Of a DNA stretch of 64,000 nucleotides, positions 1 through 7,824 are shown piece after piece (the stretch's first letter is position 1; every line of letters begins with the position of its first letter). The DNA is taken from contig CAKZRP010000075.1 in NCBI GenBank assembly GCA_937146765.1, positions 81,371-145,370 of the forward strand. Reading direction: 5' to 3'. The position numbers and the translations under genes were made by a program. Source of the stretch: an uncultured Paracoccaceae bacterium. GTDB taxonomy: Bacteria > Pseudomonadota > Alphaproteobacteria > Rhodobacterales > Rhodobacteraceae. The notes under the pieces are model-generated. The model made no database searches. It was not told the origin of the DNA and saw only the letters and a list, made by a program, of their open reading frames with translations.

Positions 1-399
1 CTCGCGATGGAGCAAGGCGACCTCGTCAGCCCCGGCGCGCGTCTGGCCGCGCTGGTCGCCGATGGCGGGCTCTATGTGGAAGCCAACTTCAAAGAGACCC
101 AGATGGCGGGCATCCGCCCCGGCGCCCATGTCCACATCAGCTTTGACGCCCTGCCCGATCAGGAGTTTGAGGGCGTGGTGGAATCCGCCGCCCCGGCCAC
201 CGGCTCGGTCTTCTCCCTTCTGCCGCCGGACAATGCCACCGGCAACTTCACCAAGATTATCCAGCGCGTGCCCGTGCGCATCTCGATCCCCGCCGAGGCT
301 GCTGCCACAGGCCAACTGCGCGCCGGTCTTTCGGTCGAGGTGGAGGTGGACAGCCGCACCCATGGCGCAGAGGCGCCTCAACTGGCCAACGCCCACTAA
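1..399 (+). CDS. HlyD/EmrA-family membrane fusion (adaptor) protein, C-terminal part only
   Basis: This is the last ~132 codons of a periplasmic adaptor; the reading frame is open at the left window edge, so the N-terminal membrane anchor and coiled coil are missing. The visible part holds the beta-barrel segment typical of EmrA/HlyD proteins (VEANFKETQM, followed by PGAHVHISFDAL and a GxVxSxxPATGSVFSLLPPDNATGNFTK stretch that is a hallmark of EmrA-type adaptors). Known family role: it links an inner-membrane drug exporter to an outer-membrane channel. The gene ends 57 bases before a DHA2 transporter, the normal EmrA-EmrB order, so the two are almost certainly cotranscribed. Family assignment is secure; the exported substrate is unknown. 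Confidence 0.9.
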   Translation, partial: LAMEQGDLVSPGARLAALVADGGLYVEANFKETQMAGIRPGAHVHISFDALPDQEFEGVVESAAPATGSVFSLLPPDNATGNFTKIIQRVPVRISIPAEAAATGQLRAGLSVEVEVDSRTHGAEAPQLANAH

Positions 400-456
400 G
401 ACCTCCGCGCCGCCCCAGACCGAAGGGCGGCGCGACCGCTTTAAAGGACCCGTGCC

Positions 457-2022
457 ATGGCACAAACCGCCCCCGCCCCCCAAGCCCCGCCCGACATGAC
501 GCCGAAACGGATGCTGGCCTTTTTGGTCATGGTCTTTGGCATGTTCATGGCGATCCTCGACATTCAGATCGTCTCCGCCTCGCTGCCCGAAATCCAGGCC
601 GGCCTTGGTGCCAGCCCGGAAGAGATCAGCTGGGTACAGACCAGCTATCTGATCGCCGAGGTGGTAATGATCCCGCTTTCCGGCTTTCTAGCGCGGCTGA
701 TGTCCACCCGCATCCTGTTCACCATCGCGGCGGCGGGCTTTACCGCGGCGAGTTTCTTTTGCGCGCTCTCCAGTTCGATCAACGAGATGATCCTGTGGCG
801 CGGCATCCAAGGCTTCTTGGGCGGCGGCATGATTCCTTCTGTCTTTGCCGCGGCCTTCACCATCTTCCCGCCGTCCAAACGGCCCATCGTCTCGCCGATG
901 ATCGGCCTAGTGGCGACGCTGGCGCCCACCGTGGGGCCGACCGTGGGCGGCTATCTCAGCCATACCTTCTCGTGGCACTGGCTGTTTCTGGTCAACGTGC
1001 CGGCCGGCATCGCCGTGGCCATTGCCGCCTGGTCCCTCATCGACTTTGACAAGCCGCAATGGGAGCTGCGCAGCAAGTTTGACTGGTTGGGTCTTGCCTC
1101 TCTCGCGGCCTTTCTTGGCGGTTTGGAATACGTGCTGGAAGAAGGCCCGGGCAACGATTGGCTGCAGGACGAGAGCGTGGCGATCCTTGCCGCAGTTATG
1201 GTGGTGGGCGGTGTCGTCTTCTTCTGGCGGGCACTGACGCGGGAGGAGCCGATTGTCGACCTCTCCGCTTTTGGCAATATCAACTTCACGCTGGGGTCCA
1301 CCTTCAGCTTCGTGATGGGGATCGGGCTTTACGGTCTGACCTATCTCTACCCGCTCTACCTCTCGTCGATCCGGGGCTATGACAGTCTGATGATCGGCGA
1401 GACGGTCTTTGTCTCCGGTCTTGCAATGTTCCTGACCGCGCCCATCGCGGGGATGCTCTCGGCCAAGATCGACCTGCGCCTGATGATGCTGATTGGCTTC
1501 CTCGGCTTTGCACTCTCCACTTGGATGCTGACTGGCATGACCGCAGACTGGGACTTTCAAGAACTACTGATCCCGCAGATCCTGCGCGGCATGAGCCTGA
1601 TGATCTCCATGGTGCCGATCAACAACATGGCGCTTGGCACCCTCAGCCCCGACAAGATCAAGGGCGCTTCGGGCCTCTTCAACCTGACGCGCAACCTTGG
1701 CGGCGCGGTGGGGTTGGCGGTGATCAACACCATCCTCAGCGACCGGCGCGAGCTGCACTATGCACGCCTCTCGGAGTCCGTCACCTGGTCCAACCCCGAG
1801 GCGCTGACCCAACTCAAGATGATGGCGGCCAACCTCACTGCGCGCGGGCTGGATGGCGAGGCCGGGGCGCTGGCGCAGATGAGTGGCCGTCTGCACGGTC
1901 AGGCTGCGGTGATGTCCTTCATCGACATCTTCGTGCTGTTGGCGGTGGCTTTTGCCAGCCTCTCCGTGGCCGCGATGCTGATGAAGAAACCTGCCGGCCC
2001 TCGCGCTGTCGGCGGCCATTGA
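457..2022 (+). CDS. DHA2-family (EmrB/QacA-type) MFS multidrug exporter, 14 TM
   Basis: A 521-residue, strongly hydrophobic protein of the usual DHA2 length. Near residue 30 it carries the DHA2 motif region around an Asp in TM1 (AILDIQIVSASLPEIQ). A motif-A-like loop follows (GFLARLMSTRILF), and a motif-C-like antiporter signature sits near residue 150 (LAPTVGPTVGGYL, then SWHWLFLVNVPAG). These are established marks of proton-driven drug antiporters with 14 membrane segments. The ATG is preceded by AAAGGA. It lies directly after the HlyD adaptor gene, so the pair should form an EmrAB-like efflux system. No dedicated regulator is visible inside the window; it may lie upstream of position 1. 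Confidence 0.92.
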   Translation: MAQTAPAPQAPPDMTPKRMLAFLVMVFGMFMAILDIQIVSASLPEIQAGLGASPEEISWVQTSYLIAEVVMIPLSGFLARLMSTRILFTIAAAGFTAASFFCALSSSINEMILWRGIQGFLGGGMIPSVFAAAFTIFPPSKRPIVSPMIGLVATLAPTVGPTVGGYLSHTFSWHWLFLVNVPAGIAVAIAAWSLIDFDKPQWELRSKFDWLGLASLAAFLGGLEYVLEEGPGNDWLQDESVAILAAVMVVGGVVFFWRALTREEPIVDLSAFGNINFTLGSTFSFVMGIGLYGLTYLYPLYLSSIRGYDSLMIGETVFVSGLAMFLTAPIAGMLSAKIDLRLMMLIGFLGFALSTWMLTGMTADWDFQELLIPQILRGMSLMISMVPINNMALGTLSPDKIKGASGLFNLTRNLGGAVGLAVINTILSDRRELHYARLSESVTWSNPEALTQLKMMAANLTARGLDGEAGALAQMSGRLHGQAAVMSFIDIFVLLAVAFASLSVAAMLMKKPAGPRAVGGH

Positions 2023-2042
2023 TCGCGGAGGGCAGGCCCTTG

Positions 2043-2066
2043 GGCCCGGCCCCTTTGGACCGGGCC
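2043..2066. terminator. Hairpin between convergent genes, candidate bidirectional terminator
   Basis: A perfect 7-bp stem (GGCCCGG / CCGGGCC) with an inner CC/GG pair sits between the stop of the MFS gene (2022) and the stop of the convergent permease gene (2075). No clear T-run follows on either side, so termination is inferred from position and stem strength. Confidence 0.5.
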
Positions 2067-2074
2067 GGGATCAC

Positions 2075-3043
2075 CTAGACCAGCCCCGCCAGCCAGAGGT
2101 AGAGCGGCAGGCCAAGGGTGATGTTGAACGGGAAGGTCACTCCCAGCGACAGTGTGAGATAGATCCCCGCCTCCGCCTGCGGCAGCGCGATCTTCATCGC
2201 CGCCGGCACCGCGATATAGGAGGCCGAGGCTGCCAGCACCATCAAGAGGAACAGGCTGCCGGTCCCGAGGCCGATCAGAACGCCAAGGCACAGGGCAAAA
2301 CCCGCGCCGATCACCGGCATCAGCAGACCAAAGGCAAAGAGCCCGGGGCTGAGCATCTGCCGGTTGCGCATCAGGCTGCGCCCTGCCGAGAGTCCCATGT
2401 CGAGCAGGAACAGGCAGAGGATTCCGGTGAAGGGCGTCACAACGAAGGGGGCGATCATCTCCATGCCCTTGTCGCGGGTGACGGCGCCAATCAGGAATGC
2501 TCCGGCAAGTAGCACGATGGAGCCGTTGGCCAGCAACTCGCGCAGCGGCACGTGACCGCCGCCGCCCGCGGCTCCGAACCGATGCGCGATCCAGAGCGCC
2601 GAGAGGATCGCAGGCACCTCCATCGCCGCGGCAACCGCCACCATGAAACCATCGGCCGCCAGACCGGTCAGCTCCAGGAGGCTGGAGGCCGCCACGAAGG
2701 TGACGATGGAGATCGACCCATAGTGGCCCGCCACAGCCGCCGCATTCATCGCGTTCAGCCGCGTCATCACCCGGAGCAGACCGAAGGCGGCAAAAGGGAT
2801 CAGGAACGACAGCACGAGACCCGCGCCAAGCGCCGCAAAGACATCGGCCTGCAACCCGTGACCGGCAAGGCTGTTGCCGCCTTTGAAGCCGATGGCAAGC
2901 AGGAGATAGAGCGACATGAACTTGGCCGCCCCTTCCGGAATGGACAAGTCACTGCGCAGGACTGCGGCAACCAGTCCCAGCACGAAAAACAGGATTGTCG
3001 GCACCATGAGATTGCCGACAAGGCTTTGAAAAACATCTGGCAT
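2075..3043 (-). CDS. SbtA-like sodium-dependent bicarbonate transport family permease
   Basis: A 322-residue membrane protein, almost wholly hydrophobic, with about ten predicted segments. The opening (MPDVFQSLVGNLMVPTILFF, then LSIPEGAAKFMSLYLLLAIGFKGG) and the middle (AGHYGSISIVTF) match the Sbt_1/DUF897 family, whose characterised member is the cyanobacterial Na+/HCO3- symporter SbtA. It is a little shorter than cyanobacterial SbtA and no SbtB-like PII protein is next to it. Bicarbonate as the substrate is therefore an inference from family only; many heterotroph members are uncharacterised. It diverges from a LysR regulator 96 bases away, which is probably its activator. Confidence 0.8.
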   Translation of the reverse strand: MPDVFQSLVGNLMVPTILFFVLGLVAAVLRSDLSIPEGAAKFMSLYLLLAIGFKGGNSLAGHGLQADVFAALGAGLVLSFLIPFAAFGLLRVMTRLNAMNAAAVAGHYGSISIVTFVAASSLLELTGLAADGFMVAVAAAMEVPAILSALWIAHRFGAAGGGGHVPLRELLANGSIVLLAGAFLIGAVTRDKGMEMIAPFVVTPFTGILCLFLLDMGLSAGRSLMRNRQMLSPGLFAFGLLMPVIGAGFALCLGVLIGLGTGSLFLLMVLAASASYIAVPAAMKIALPQAEAGIYLTLSLGVTFPFNITLGLPLYLWLAGLV

Positions 3044-3121
3044 GAAAGAGCTCCGTTTCAGCGTTGCCCCCTGTTGCCGTAAAACTTTCCATAGCTAAAA
3101 TACAAAAAACCCACTCCACGA

Positions 3122-3136
3122 ATAGCATGAGGCTAT
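3122..3136. promoter_or_regulatory. LysR-type palindrome upstream of the LysR gene
   Basis: ATAGC-ATGAG-GCTAT is a perfect 5-bp inverted repeat that also fits the T-N11-A rule for LysR-family boxes. It ends four bases before the LysR ATG and lies in the 96-base divergent spacer. A partial copy (CATAGC) occurs about 30 bases to the left, nearer the permease promoter. This suggests autoregulation plus control of the permease gene. Confidence 0.5.
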
Positions 3137-3139
3137 GAA

Positions 3140-4048
3140 ATGAGGCCCACCCTGCGGCAGATGGACTACATTGTCACCGTGCACCGGCTGCGCAGCTTCG
3201 GACTGGCGGCCGACACATTGAATGTCAGCCAGCCCTCGCTGTCCAACCAGATCGCAGCTGTCGAAGCGGATCTGGGTGTGCGGCTGTTCGAACGAGGCCG
3301 TCTAGGCGCGGAGGCGACGGCCAAGGGGTTGGAGTTTGTGCGCCATGCCCAGCGCATACTTGCGGAAGCCGAAACCCTGCGCCGGGTGATGACCTCCGAC
3401 GTGGCCTTTGGCGGTCGCTTACGGTTGGGCGTACTGCCGTCAATCGGTCCCTATCTCTTGCCGCAGAGCATGCGCGCCTTGCATCTGTCGCAACCCGACC
3501 TGCGGGTGGTGGTGCGCGAGGAAAACACCCAGAGCCTGAACGACGGCCTGCGCAGCGGTCGGTTCGATGCCATTCTCTCCACCCCCGAAGATCACCCCAA
3601 CACCCGCCAATACCCGCTTTTTGTGGAACCTCTCTGGGTGGCGCTGTCGCTGGATCATGACCTGTCCACCAAGACGCGCATCGGGGCGGCCGACCTGTCC
3701 GGGCAACGTCTGCTGACGCTGGATCGTGGTCACCGGTTGGCACGGATCGTCTATGGGATCGCCGGAAAAAGCGGTGCCGTGGTCTCGGACGACTATGAAG
3801 GCACCAGCCTCGATTCCATCTTGCTGATGGCGGCGACTGGCTCCGGCATCGCCGTTCTGCCCGACCTCTTCGTCCGCAGACAGGCGGTGCACCGAAGCGA
3901 GGTCAAGGTTCTACCGCTCGCGCTGGAAGATGCCAACCGGACCATCAGCCTGTTGCTGCCGGATGACCGCGCCCCGGGGCCCGGCGGGGAACAACTCGCC
4001 GAAATCCTGCGCCAGAGCGCCCGTGACCTGAACATGCAAATGGCCTGA
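3140..4048 (+). CDS. LysR-family transcriptional regulator (OxyR/CynR-like)
   Basis: A 302-residue LysR-type protein of standard length. The N-terminal winged helix-turn-helix is clear at about residues 4-60 (RQMDYIVTVHRLRSFGLAA, then VSQPSLSNQIAAVEADLG and LFER), followed by a linker helix and a periplasmic-binding-like effector domain (GRLRLGVLPSIGPYLLP). It is transcribed away from the SbtA-like permease gene, the classic LysR arrangement, and a T-N11-A palindrome lies just upstream of its start. The likely target is the permease; the effector is unknown. The two Cys that define OxyR peroxide sensing are not visible, so redox sensing is not supported. Confidence 0.9.
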   Translation: MRPTLRQMDYIVTVHRLRSFGLAADTLNVSQPSLSNQIAAVEADLGVRLFERGRLGAEATAKGLEFVRHAQRILAEAETLRRVMTSDVAFGGRLRLGVLPSIGPYLLPQSMRALHLSQPDLRVVVREENTQSLNDGLRSGRFDAILSTPEDHPNTRQYPLFVEPLWVALSLDHDLSTKTRIGAADLSGQRLLTLDRGHRLARIVYGIAGKSGAVVSDDYEGTSLDSILLMAATGSGIAVLPDLFVRRQAVHRSEVKVLPLALEDANRTISLLLPDDRAPGPGGEQLAEILRQSARDLNMQMA

Positions 4049-4072
4049 CCACCTGTTTCGCCACCACCACCA

Positions 4073-4108
4073 AGACCTCCCCCCATCCTCCGGCTGAGCG
4101 GGGGGTCT
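4073..4108 (+). terminator. GC-rich hairpin after the LysR gene
   Basis: An AGACC-t-CCCCC arm pairs with GGGGGGTCT across a loop of about 15 bases, starting 25 bases after the LysR stop. No strong T-run follows, so this is a candidate intrinsic terminator by position and stem strength. Confidence 0.45.
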
Positions 4109-4152
4109 GTCTCAGCCTCAGCGTCGACACATGCGCCAGAATCTCAGCTGGA

Positions 4153-4200
4153 TTGACAGAACGGAAAAAATCTACTTAGTTCGGTTATAGAACGAACTAA
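4153..4200 (+). promoter_or_regulatory. Promoter plus ROK operator
   Basis: A consensus -35 hexamer TTGACA lies at 4153-4158. At the place where the -10 element should be there is a perfect inverted repeat, TTAGTTCG (4176-4183), a 9-base spacer, then CGAACTAA (4193-4200). The right arm ends only seven bases before the GTG start of the ROK gene. A repressor bound here would block RNA polymerase directly, so the ROK protein probably represses its own operon until its ligand is present. The short leader leaves little room for a normal ribosome-binding site. Confidence 0.7.
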
Positions 4201-4207
4201 CAGAGTC

Positions 4208-5434
4208 GTGAGAAATCCGGTGACCTCCCAATCCAAAATCTCCCGCCGCATGTCGCAGAGCGCCGTCATCCAGGCGATTGCAAATCTTGCTCCGGTGTCG
4301 CGGGCCAGCGTCGCCAAGGTCACCGGCCTGTCAAAACAGACCGTCTCGGAGATCGTTGGAAACCTCGAAGTCGAAGGTTGGATACGGGAGGTCGGGCAAA
4401 CCGAAGGTCATATCGGCCGACGCGCCGTGGTCTACGAAATTTCACCCGCCGCTGCGACAGTGGCGAGTGTCGATCTTGGCGGGACAAAGGTGCGGGTGGC
4501 CCTGTGCGACCTGCGCGGCAAGGTGCTGGCAGAGGAGATCGAACCCACCGCCCCGGCCGGAGGGAGCGACGTGGTGGATCAGATCGCGCGCTTGGTCCGC
4601 CGCGCGGCGGCCGCTCCCGGCGCGGGCATCGGCCTGCTGCAGACTGCGGTCGTTGGCGTGCCCGGCGTTCCCGATCCCAAGAGCGGCGCGATCCTGATGG
4701 CCCCAAATATCGTCGGGATCGATCGCATCGATCTGGCCGGAAGCCTGCGGGAGATGCTGGGGGTCGAGGTCTTTGTCGAGAATGACGTCAACCTCGCTGC
4801 CCTCGGCGAACATTGGCTGGGCAATAGGGGTGAGGGTGATGATCTGGTCTTCATCTCAGTGGGAACCGGCATCGGCGCTGGCATCGTGATGGGCGGCACC
4901 CTGCTGCGGGGACACTCCGGCGCGGCGGGCGAGATCGGGTATCTGCCGTTTGGAACCGATCCTTTCGAACCGGAAAGCCTCGGCACCGGGGCCCTTGAAC
5001 GCGCCGCCGCCACCGAAGCTATCATTCAAGGGTTTGAAGCCCGCAGCGGGCACAGGCTGACCGTGCCCGCGGTCTTTGATGCAGCTGCCGCTGGCGACCA
5101 ACACGCGCAGGAAACCTTGGATGCGGTGTCAAGACAGATTGCCCGCGCGATCTGCGCCATGGTGGCGATCGTTGACCCCTCCGTGGTGGTGATCGGCGGC
5201 TCCATCGGTGCAAGAGAGGAACTGCTGGCCCGGATTCGCCATTTTGTGAGCCTCTGCTATCCCCGCCCGGTGACCGTGGAACGCTCGCATCTCGGCGATC
5301 ATGCGGCCCTTGCCGGCGGTGCCTCCATCGCCTTGTCACATCTGCACCTCACCCTCTTTGCCGAAGGCCAGAGCGGCGCTCGGATCGCGGTGCCACCCCC
5401 TGCCATCGAAGACTTCAAGGCTGGTGCAAGATGA
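4208..5434 (+). CDS. ROK-family transcriptional repressor (NagC/XylR type)
   Basis: A 408-residue protein with an N-terminal winged HTH (about residues 15-70; VSRASVAKVTGLSKQTVSEI) and a ROK domain from about residue 85, with the ATP/sugar-binding phosphate loop (DLGGTKVRVAL) and the later GVPGVPDPKSG and FVENDVNLAALGEH motifs. The ROK histidine is present (GHSGAAGEIGY), but the CxCGxxGC zinc cluster that normally follows is absent and replaced by a Cys-free stretch. The GTG start at 4208 is chosen because it follows the operator; GTG 4220 is an alternative with GAG upstream. The stop overlaps the next ATG by 4 bases. It probably represses this six-gene operon. Confidence 0.88.
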   Translation: MRNPVTSQSKISRRMSQSAVIQAIANLAPVSRASVAKVTGLSKQTVSEIVGNLEVEGWIREVGQTEGHIGRRAVVYEISPAAATVASVDLGGTKVRVALCDLRGKVLAEEIEPTAPAGGSDVVDQIARLVRRAAAAPGAGIGLLQTAVVGVPGVPDPKSGAILMAPNIVGIDRIDLAGSLREMLGVEVFVENDVNLAALGEHWLGNRGEGDDLVFISVGTGIGAGIVMGGTLLRGHSGAAGEIGYLPFGTDPFEPESLGTGALERAAATEAIIQGFEARSGHRLTVPAVFDAAAAGDQHAQETLDAVSRQIARAICAMVAIVDPSVVVIGGSIGAREELLARIRHFVSLCYPRPVTVERSHLGDHAALAGGASIALSHLHLTLFAEGQSGARIAVPPPAIEDFKAGAR

Positions 5435-6693
5435 GCGCGCCCCTGCTCCAGCGCCTTGCCGCGTCACAGGACGCTGCCGCCGATCTCGCGCTCCTGAAGG
5501 CGGCGCTGGCGGTGGAAAGCGTGACCGGAAACGAGACGGGGTTTGCGCGGTTTCTCGAAGGTCAACTCGCCCCCCTTGGCCTGAGCACCGGGCGGGGTGA
5601 ATTCCGGCCCGGGCGGGAAAACGTCTGGGGGGTGTCGGCACCGGAGGTTGGTCCAAGGCTGATGATCCTCGGTCATACCGACACCGTGCATGTGCGCGGC
5701 TGGGAAGATCATTGGGACACTCAGGCGCCTGGTGACCCGCGCCGCAATCCCTTTGGCGGCTCTGAGGCGGAAGGGCAGGTCTGGGGTCGGGGTGCCAGCG
5801 ACCTCAAGGGTGGCATCTGCACCGCCATCGCGGCCCTGCGCCTGTTGCAGCGGGCGGGGATCGCTCTTGATGGGCAGGTGACGCTGGCTTTTATCGGCGA
5901 CGAGGAAAGCGGCGAACCCGGCAGCGGCGTCAGCGCCGGAGCCAAGGATCTGGTGCGTCGCATTCTGGCGGGCGAGATCCCGCGCCCAGACTTCGGCCTT
6001 TATGTGGAACCGACACGGCTGGATGTCTACACCGCCCAGATCGGCTTCTTCATTGCCGAGATCACGCTGACCGGCCGGACCGCCTATTTCGGCACGCCCG
6101 AACTGGGGGTGGATGCGCTCAAGGCCACCCATGCGGTGCTTGCGGCACTCTGGGCGCATGAGGCCGAGCTGGCCGCAGGGCCGCGTCACGATCTGGTCGG
6201 CGCCTCCTCGCTTCTGGTGACCGGGATCGAGGGCGGCGGTTTTATCGCGGTGCCGGGTCACTGCAAGCTGTCGCTGATCCGCAAGCTGCGCCCCGGCGAG
6301 GCGCTGGACGATGCGGTTGCGGCCTTTGAGGCGGCGGTGAAAGCGGTAGATCTGGCAGAGGGGATCACGCTTCAGATTGACTATCCGGCAGGACGCGATC
6401 ACCCGCAGGGCGGCTCTCCGGTGGAAATCCCGCAGGACACCGCCCCGGCCCGGCTATTGGCAGAATGCGTCCAACTGGCCCGCCCCGGGGCAGGTCAGAT
6501 TGGCGGCGCGCCTTATTGGTCCGAAATGCCCTTCCTGACCAAGCAGATCGGTTGTCCCACGGTCTATTGCGCGCCCGGCGACATTGCTGTGGCCCATACC
6601 TACGAGGAGAGGATCGAGGTGCAGGAATACCTCGCCGCGATCCGCGCCTTTGCCCTGTTCATCGCCCGCTACTGCGGCGGTGCAGACACCTAA
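5431..6693 (+). CDS. M20-family metallo-amidohydrolase/peptidase (ArgE/DapE type)
   Basis: A 420-residue M20 enzyme with the complete dinuclear metal site visible: H82 and D84 (GHTDTV), bridging D124 (GRGASDLKGG), the catalytic and metal-binding pair E158-E159 (IGDEESGE), E193 (YVEPTRLD) and H389 (VAHTYEER). The dimerisation 'lid' domain lies between about residues 205 and 310. Family members remove acyl groups from, or cut, small amide substrates. There is no signal peptide, so it acts in the cytosol on something imported. It overlaps the ROK gene by ATGA and precedes an ABC importer, so its substrate is likely the transported compound or a derivative. The exact substrate cannot be read from sequence. 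Confidence 0.88.
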   Translation: MSAPLLQRLAASQDAAADLALLKAALAVESVTGNETGFARFLEGQLAPLGLSTGRGEFRPGRENVWGVSAPEVGPRLMILGHTDTVHVRGWEDHWDTQAPGDPRRNPFGGSEAEGQVWGRGASDLKGGICTAIAALRLLQRAGIALDGQVTLAFIGDEESGEPGSGVSAGAKDLVRRILAGEIPRPDFGLYVEPTRLDVYTAQIGFFIAEITLTGRTAYFGTPELGVDALKATHAVLAALWAHEAELAAGPRHDLVGASSLLVTGIEGGGFIAVPGHCKLSLIRKLRPGEALDDAVAAFEAAVKAVDLAEGITLQIDYPAGRDHPQGGSPVEIPQDTAPARLLAECVQLARPGAGQIGGAPYWSEMPFLTKQIGCPTVYCAPGDIAVAHTYEERIEVQEYLAAIRAFALFIARYCGGADT

Positions 6694-6738
6694 GACCAAG
6701 AAAAACATATAAAACAGATCCAACCTGTGGAGGTTCCC

Positions 6739-7791
6739 ATGAAACATCTCAAACAGACCCTGCGCGGCGCTGCCCTTCTGGCGCTGCTATCCGCCCCGGC
6801 CCTTGCCGAAACCACCGGGCCCGGCGGCGAGGCGGCAACGCCCTCGTCCTCTGTCATCGTCGACGACGCAGTTGTCGCCAAGGTGCAGGCGGGCGGGCAC
6901 AAGGCGGCGTTGCTCTGGCACGACCAATCCGATTTCGTGAATGCGGTGACGGCGGGGGCCAGCGATGAATTCGCCCGCCTCGGCATCGAGGTTGTTGCCG
7001 TCACCAGTGCCGGTTTTGACGCAGCCAAGCAGCGCAGCGACATCGAGACCGCGATGGCAAAGCAACCCGATATCATCTTGTCGCTGCCTCTTGATCCGGT
7101 GACTTCCGCTGCCGCCTTTGCGGAAGCCAAGGAGGCCGGTGTGGCGCTCTCTTTCCTGTCGAACCTGCCCGCAGGCTATGAACATCCGCAGGACTACGCC
7201 GCCATCGTCACCGACGATCTGTTCCAAATGGGCAAGCAGGCCGCCGATGCTCTGGCCGCCTCGATGGGGGGCAAGGGCACCGTCGGCTGGATCTACCATG
7301 ACGCCACCTATTACGTGACAAACCAGCGCGACAATGCCTTCAAGGCGACGATCGAGGCGGATTACCCCGACATCTCCATCGTGGCGGAACAGGGCATCAG
7401 CGACCCGGCCCGCGCCGAAGACATCGCCAATGCGATGCTCCTGAAGAACCCCGATCTGGGCGGCATCTACGTGACCTGGGCCGGTCCTGCCGAGGGCGTG
7501 CTGGCCGCGCTGCGCGCCAATGGCAACACGAGCACCAAGATCGTGACGCTGGATCTCTCCGAACCGGTTGCCCTCGACATGGTGCGCGGAGGCAATGTGG
7601 CAGCCATCGTCGCGGACGAGGCCTATGAGCTGGGCCGCGCCATGGCAGCCTCGGCGGTGCTGGACCTGCTCGGCGAAAAGGTGCCGCCCTTTGTCGTGGC
7701 TCCTGCAGTCACCGTGACGGCAGACAATGTCGTCGAGGGCTGGAAACGCTCGCTCAACGCCGCGCCGCCCGCAAGCCTTGCGTCGCAGTAA
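6739..7791 (+). CDS. ABC sugar-type periplasmic substrate-binding protein (RbsB-like)
   Basis: A 350-residue periplasmic binding protein of the Peripla_BP_4/RbsB class. The ATG at 6739 follows GGAGG with ideal spacing and opens a textbook Sec signal peptide (MKHLKQTLRGAALLALLSAP, cleaved after ALA near residue 23). The mature part has the two-lobe fold marks: FVNAVTAGASDEFARLGIEV, then QPDIILSLPLDPVTSA, KGTVGWIYHD, and GIYVTWAGPAEGVLAALR. These are typical of ribose/fructose-class binders. It sits between the M20 gene and the permease in one operon. The cargo could be a sugar, polyol or other small polar compound; the neighbouring M20 and PLP enzymes point to a nitrogen-containing one. Confidence 0.9.
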   Translation: MKHLKQTLRGAALLALLSAPALAETTGPGGEAATPSSSVIVDDAVVAKVQAGGHKAALLWHDQSDFVNAVTAGASDEFARLGIEVVAVTSAGFDAAKQRSDIETAMAKQPDIILSLPLDPVTSAAAFAEAKEAGVALSFLSNLPAGYEHPQDYAAIVTDDLFQMGKQAADALAASMGGKGTVGWIYHDATYYVTNQRDNAFKATIEADYPDISIVAEQGISDPARAEDIANAMLLKNPDLGGIYVTWAGPAEGVLAALRANGNTSTKIVTLDLSEPVALDMVRGGNVAAIVADEAYELGRAMAASAVLDLLGEKVPPFVVAPAVTVTADNVVEGWKRSLNAAPPASLASQ

Positions 7792-7824
7792 GCCTCCCCG
7801 CCTCAACGGACGCGGCATCTGCGC

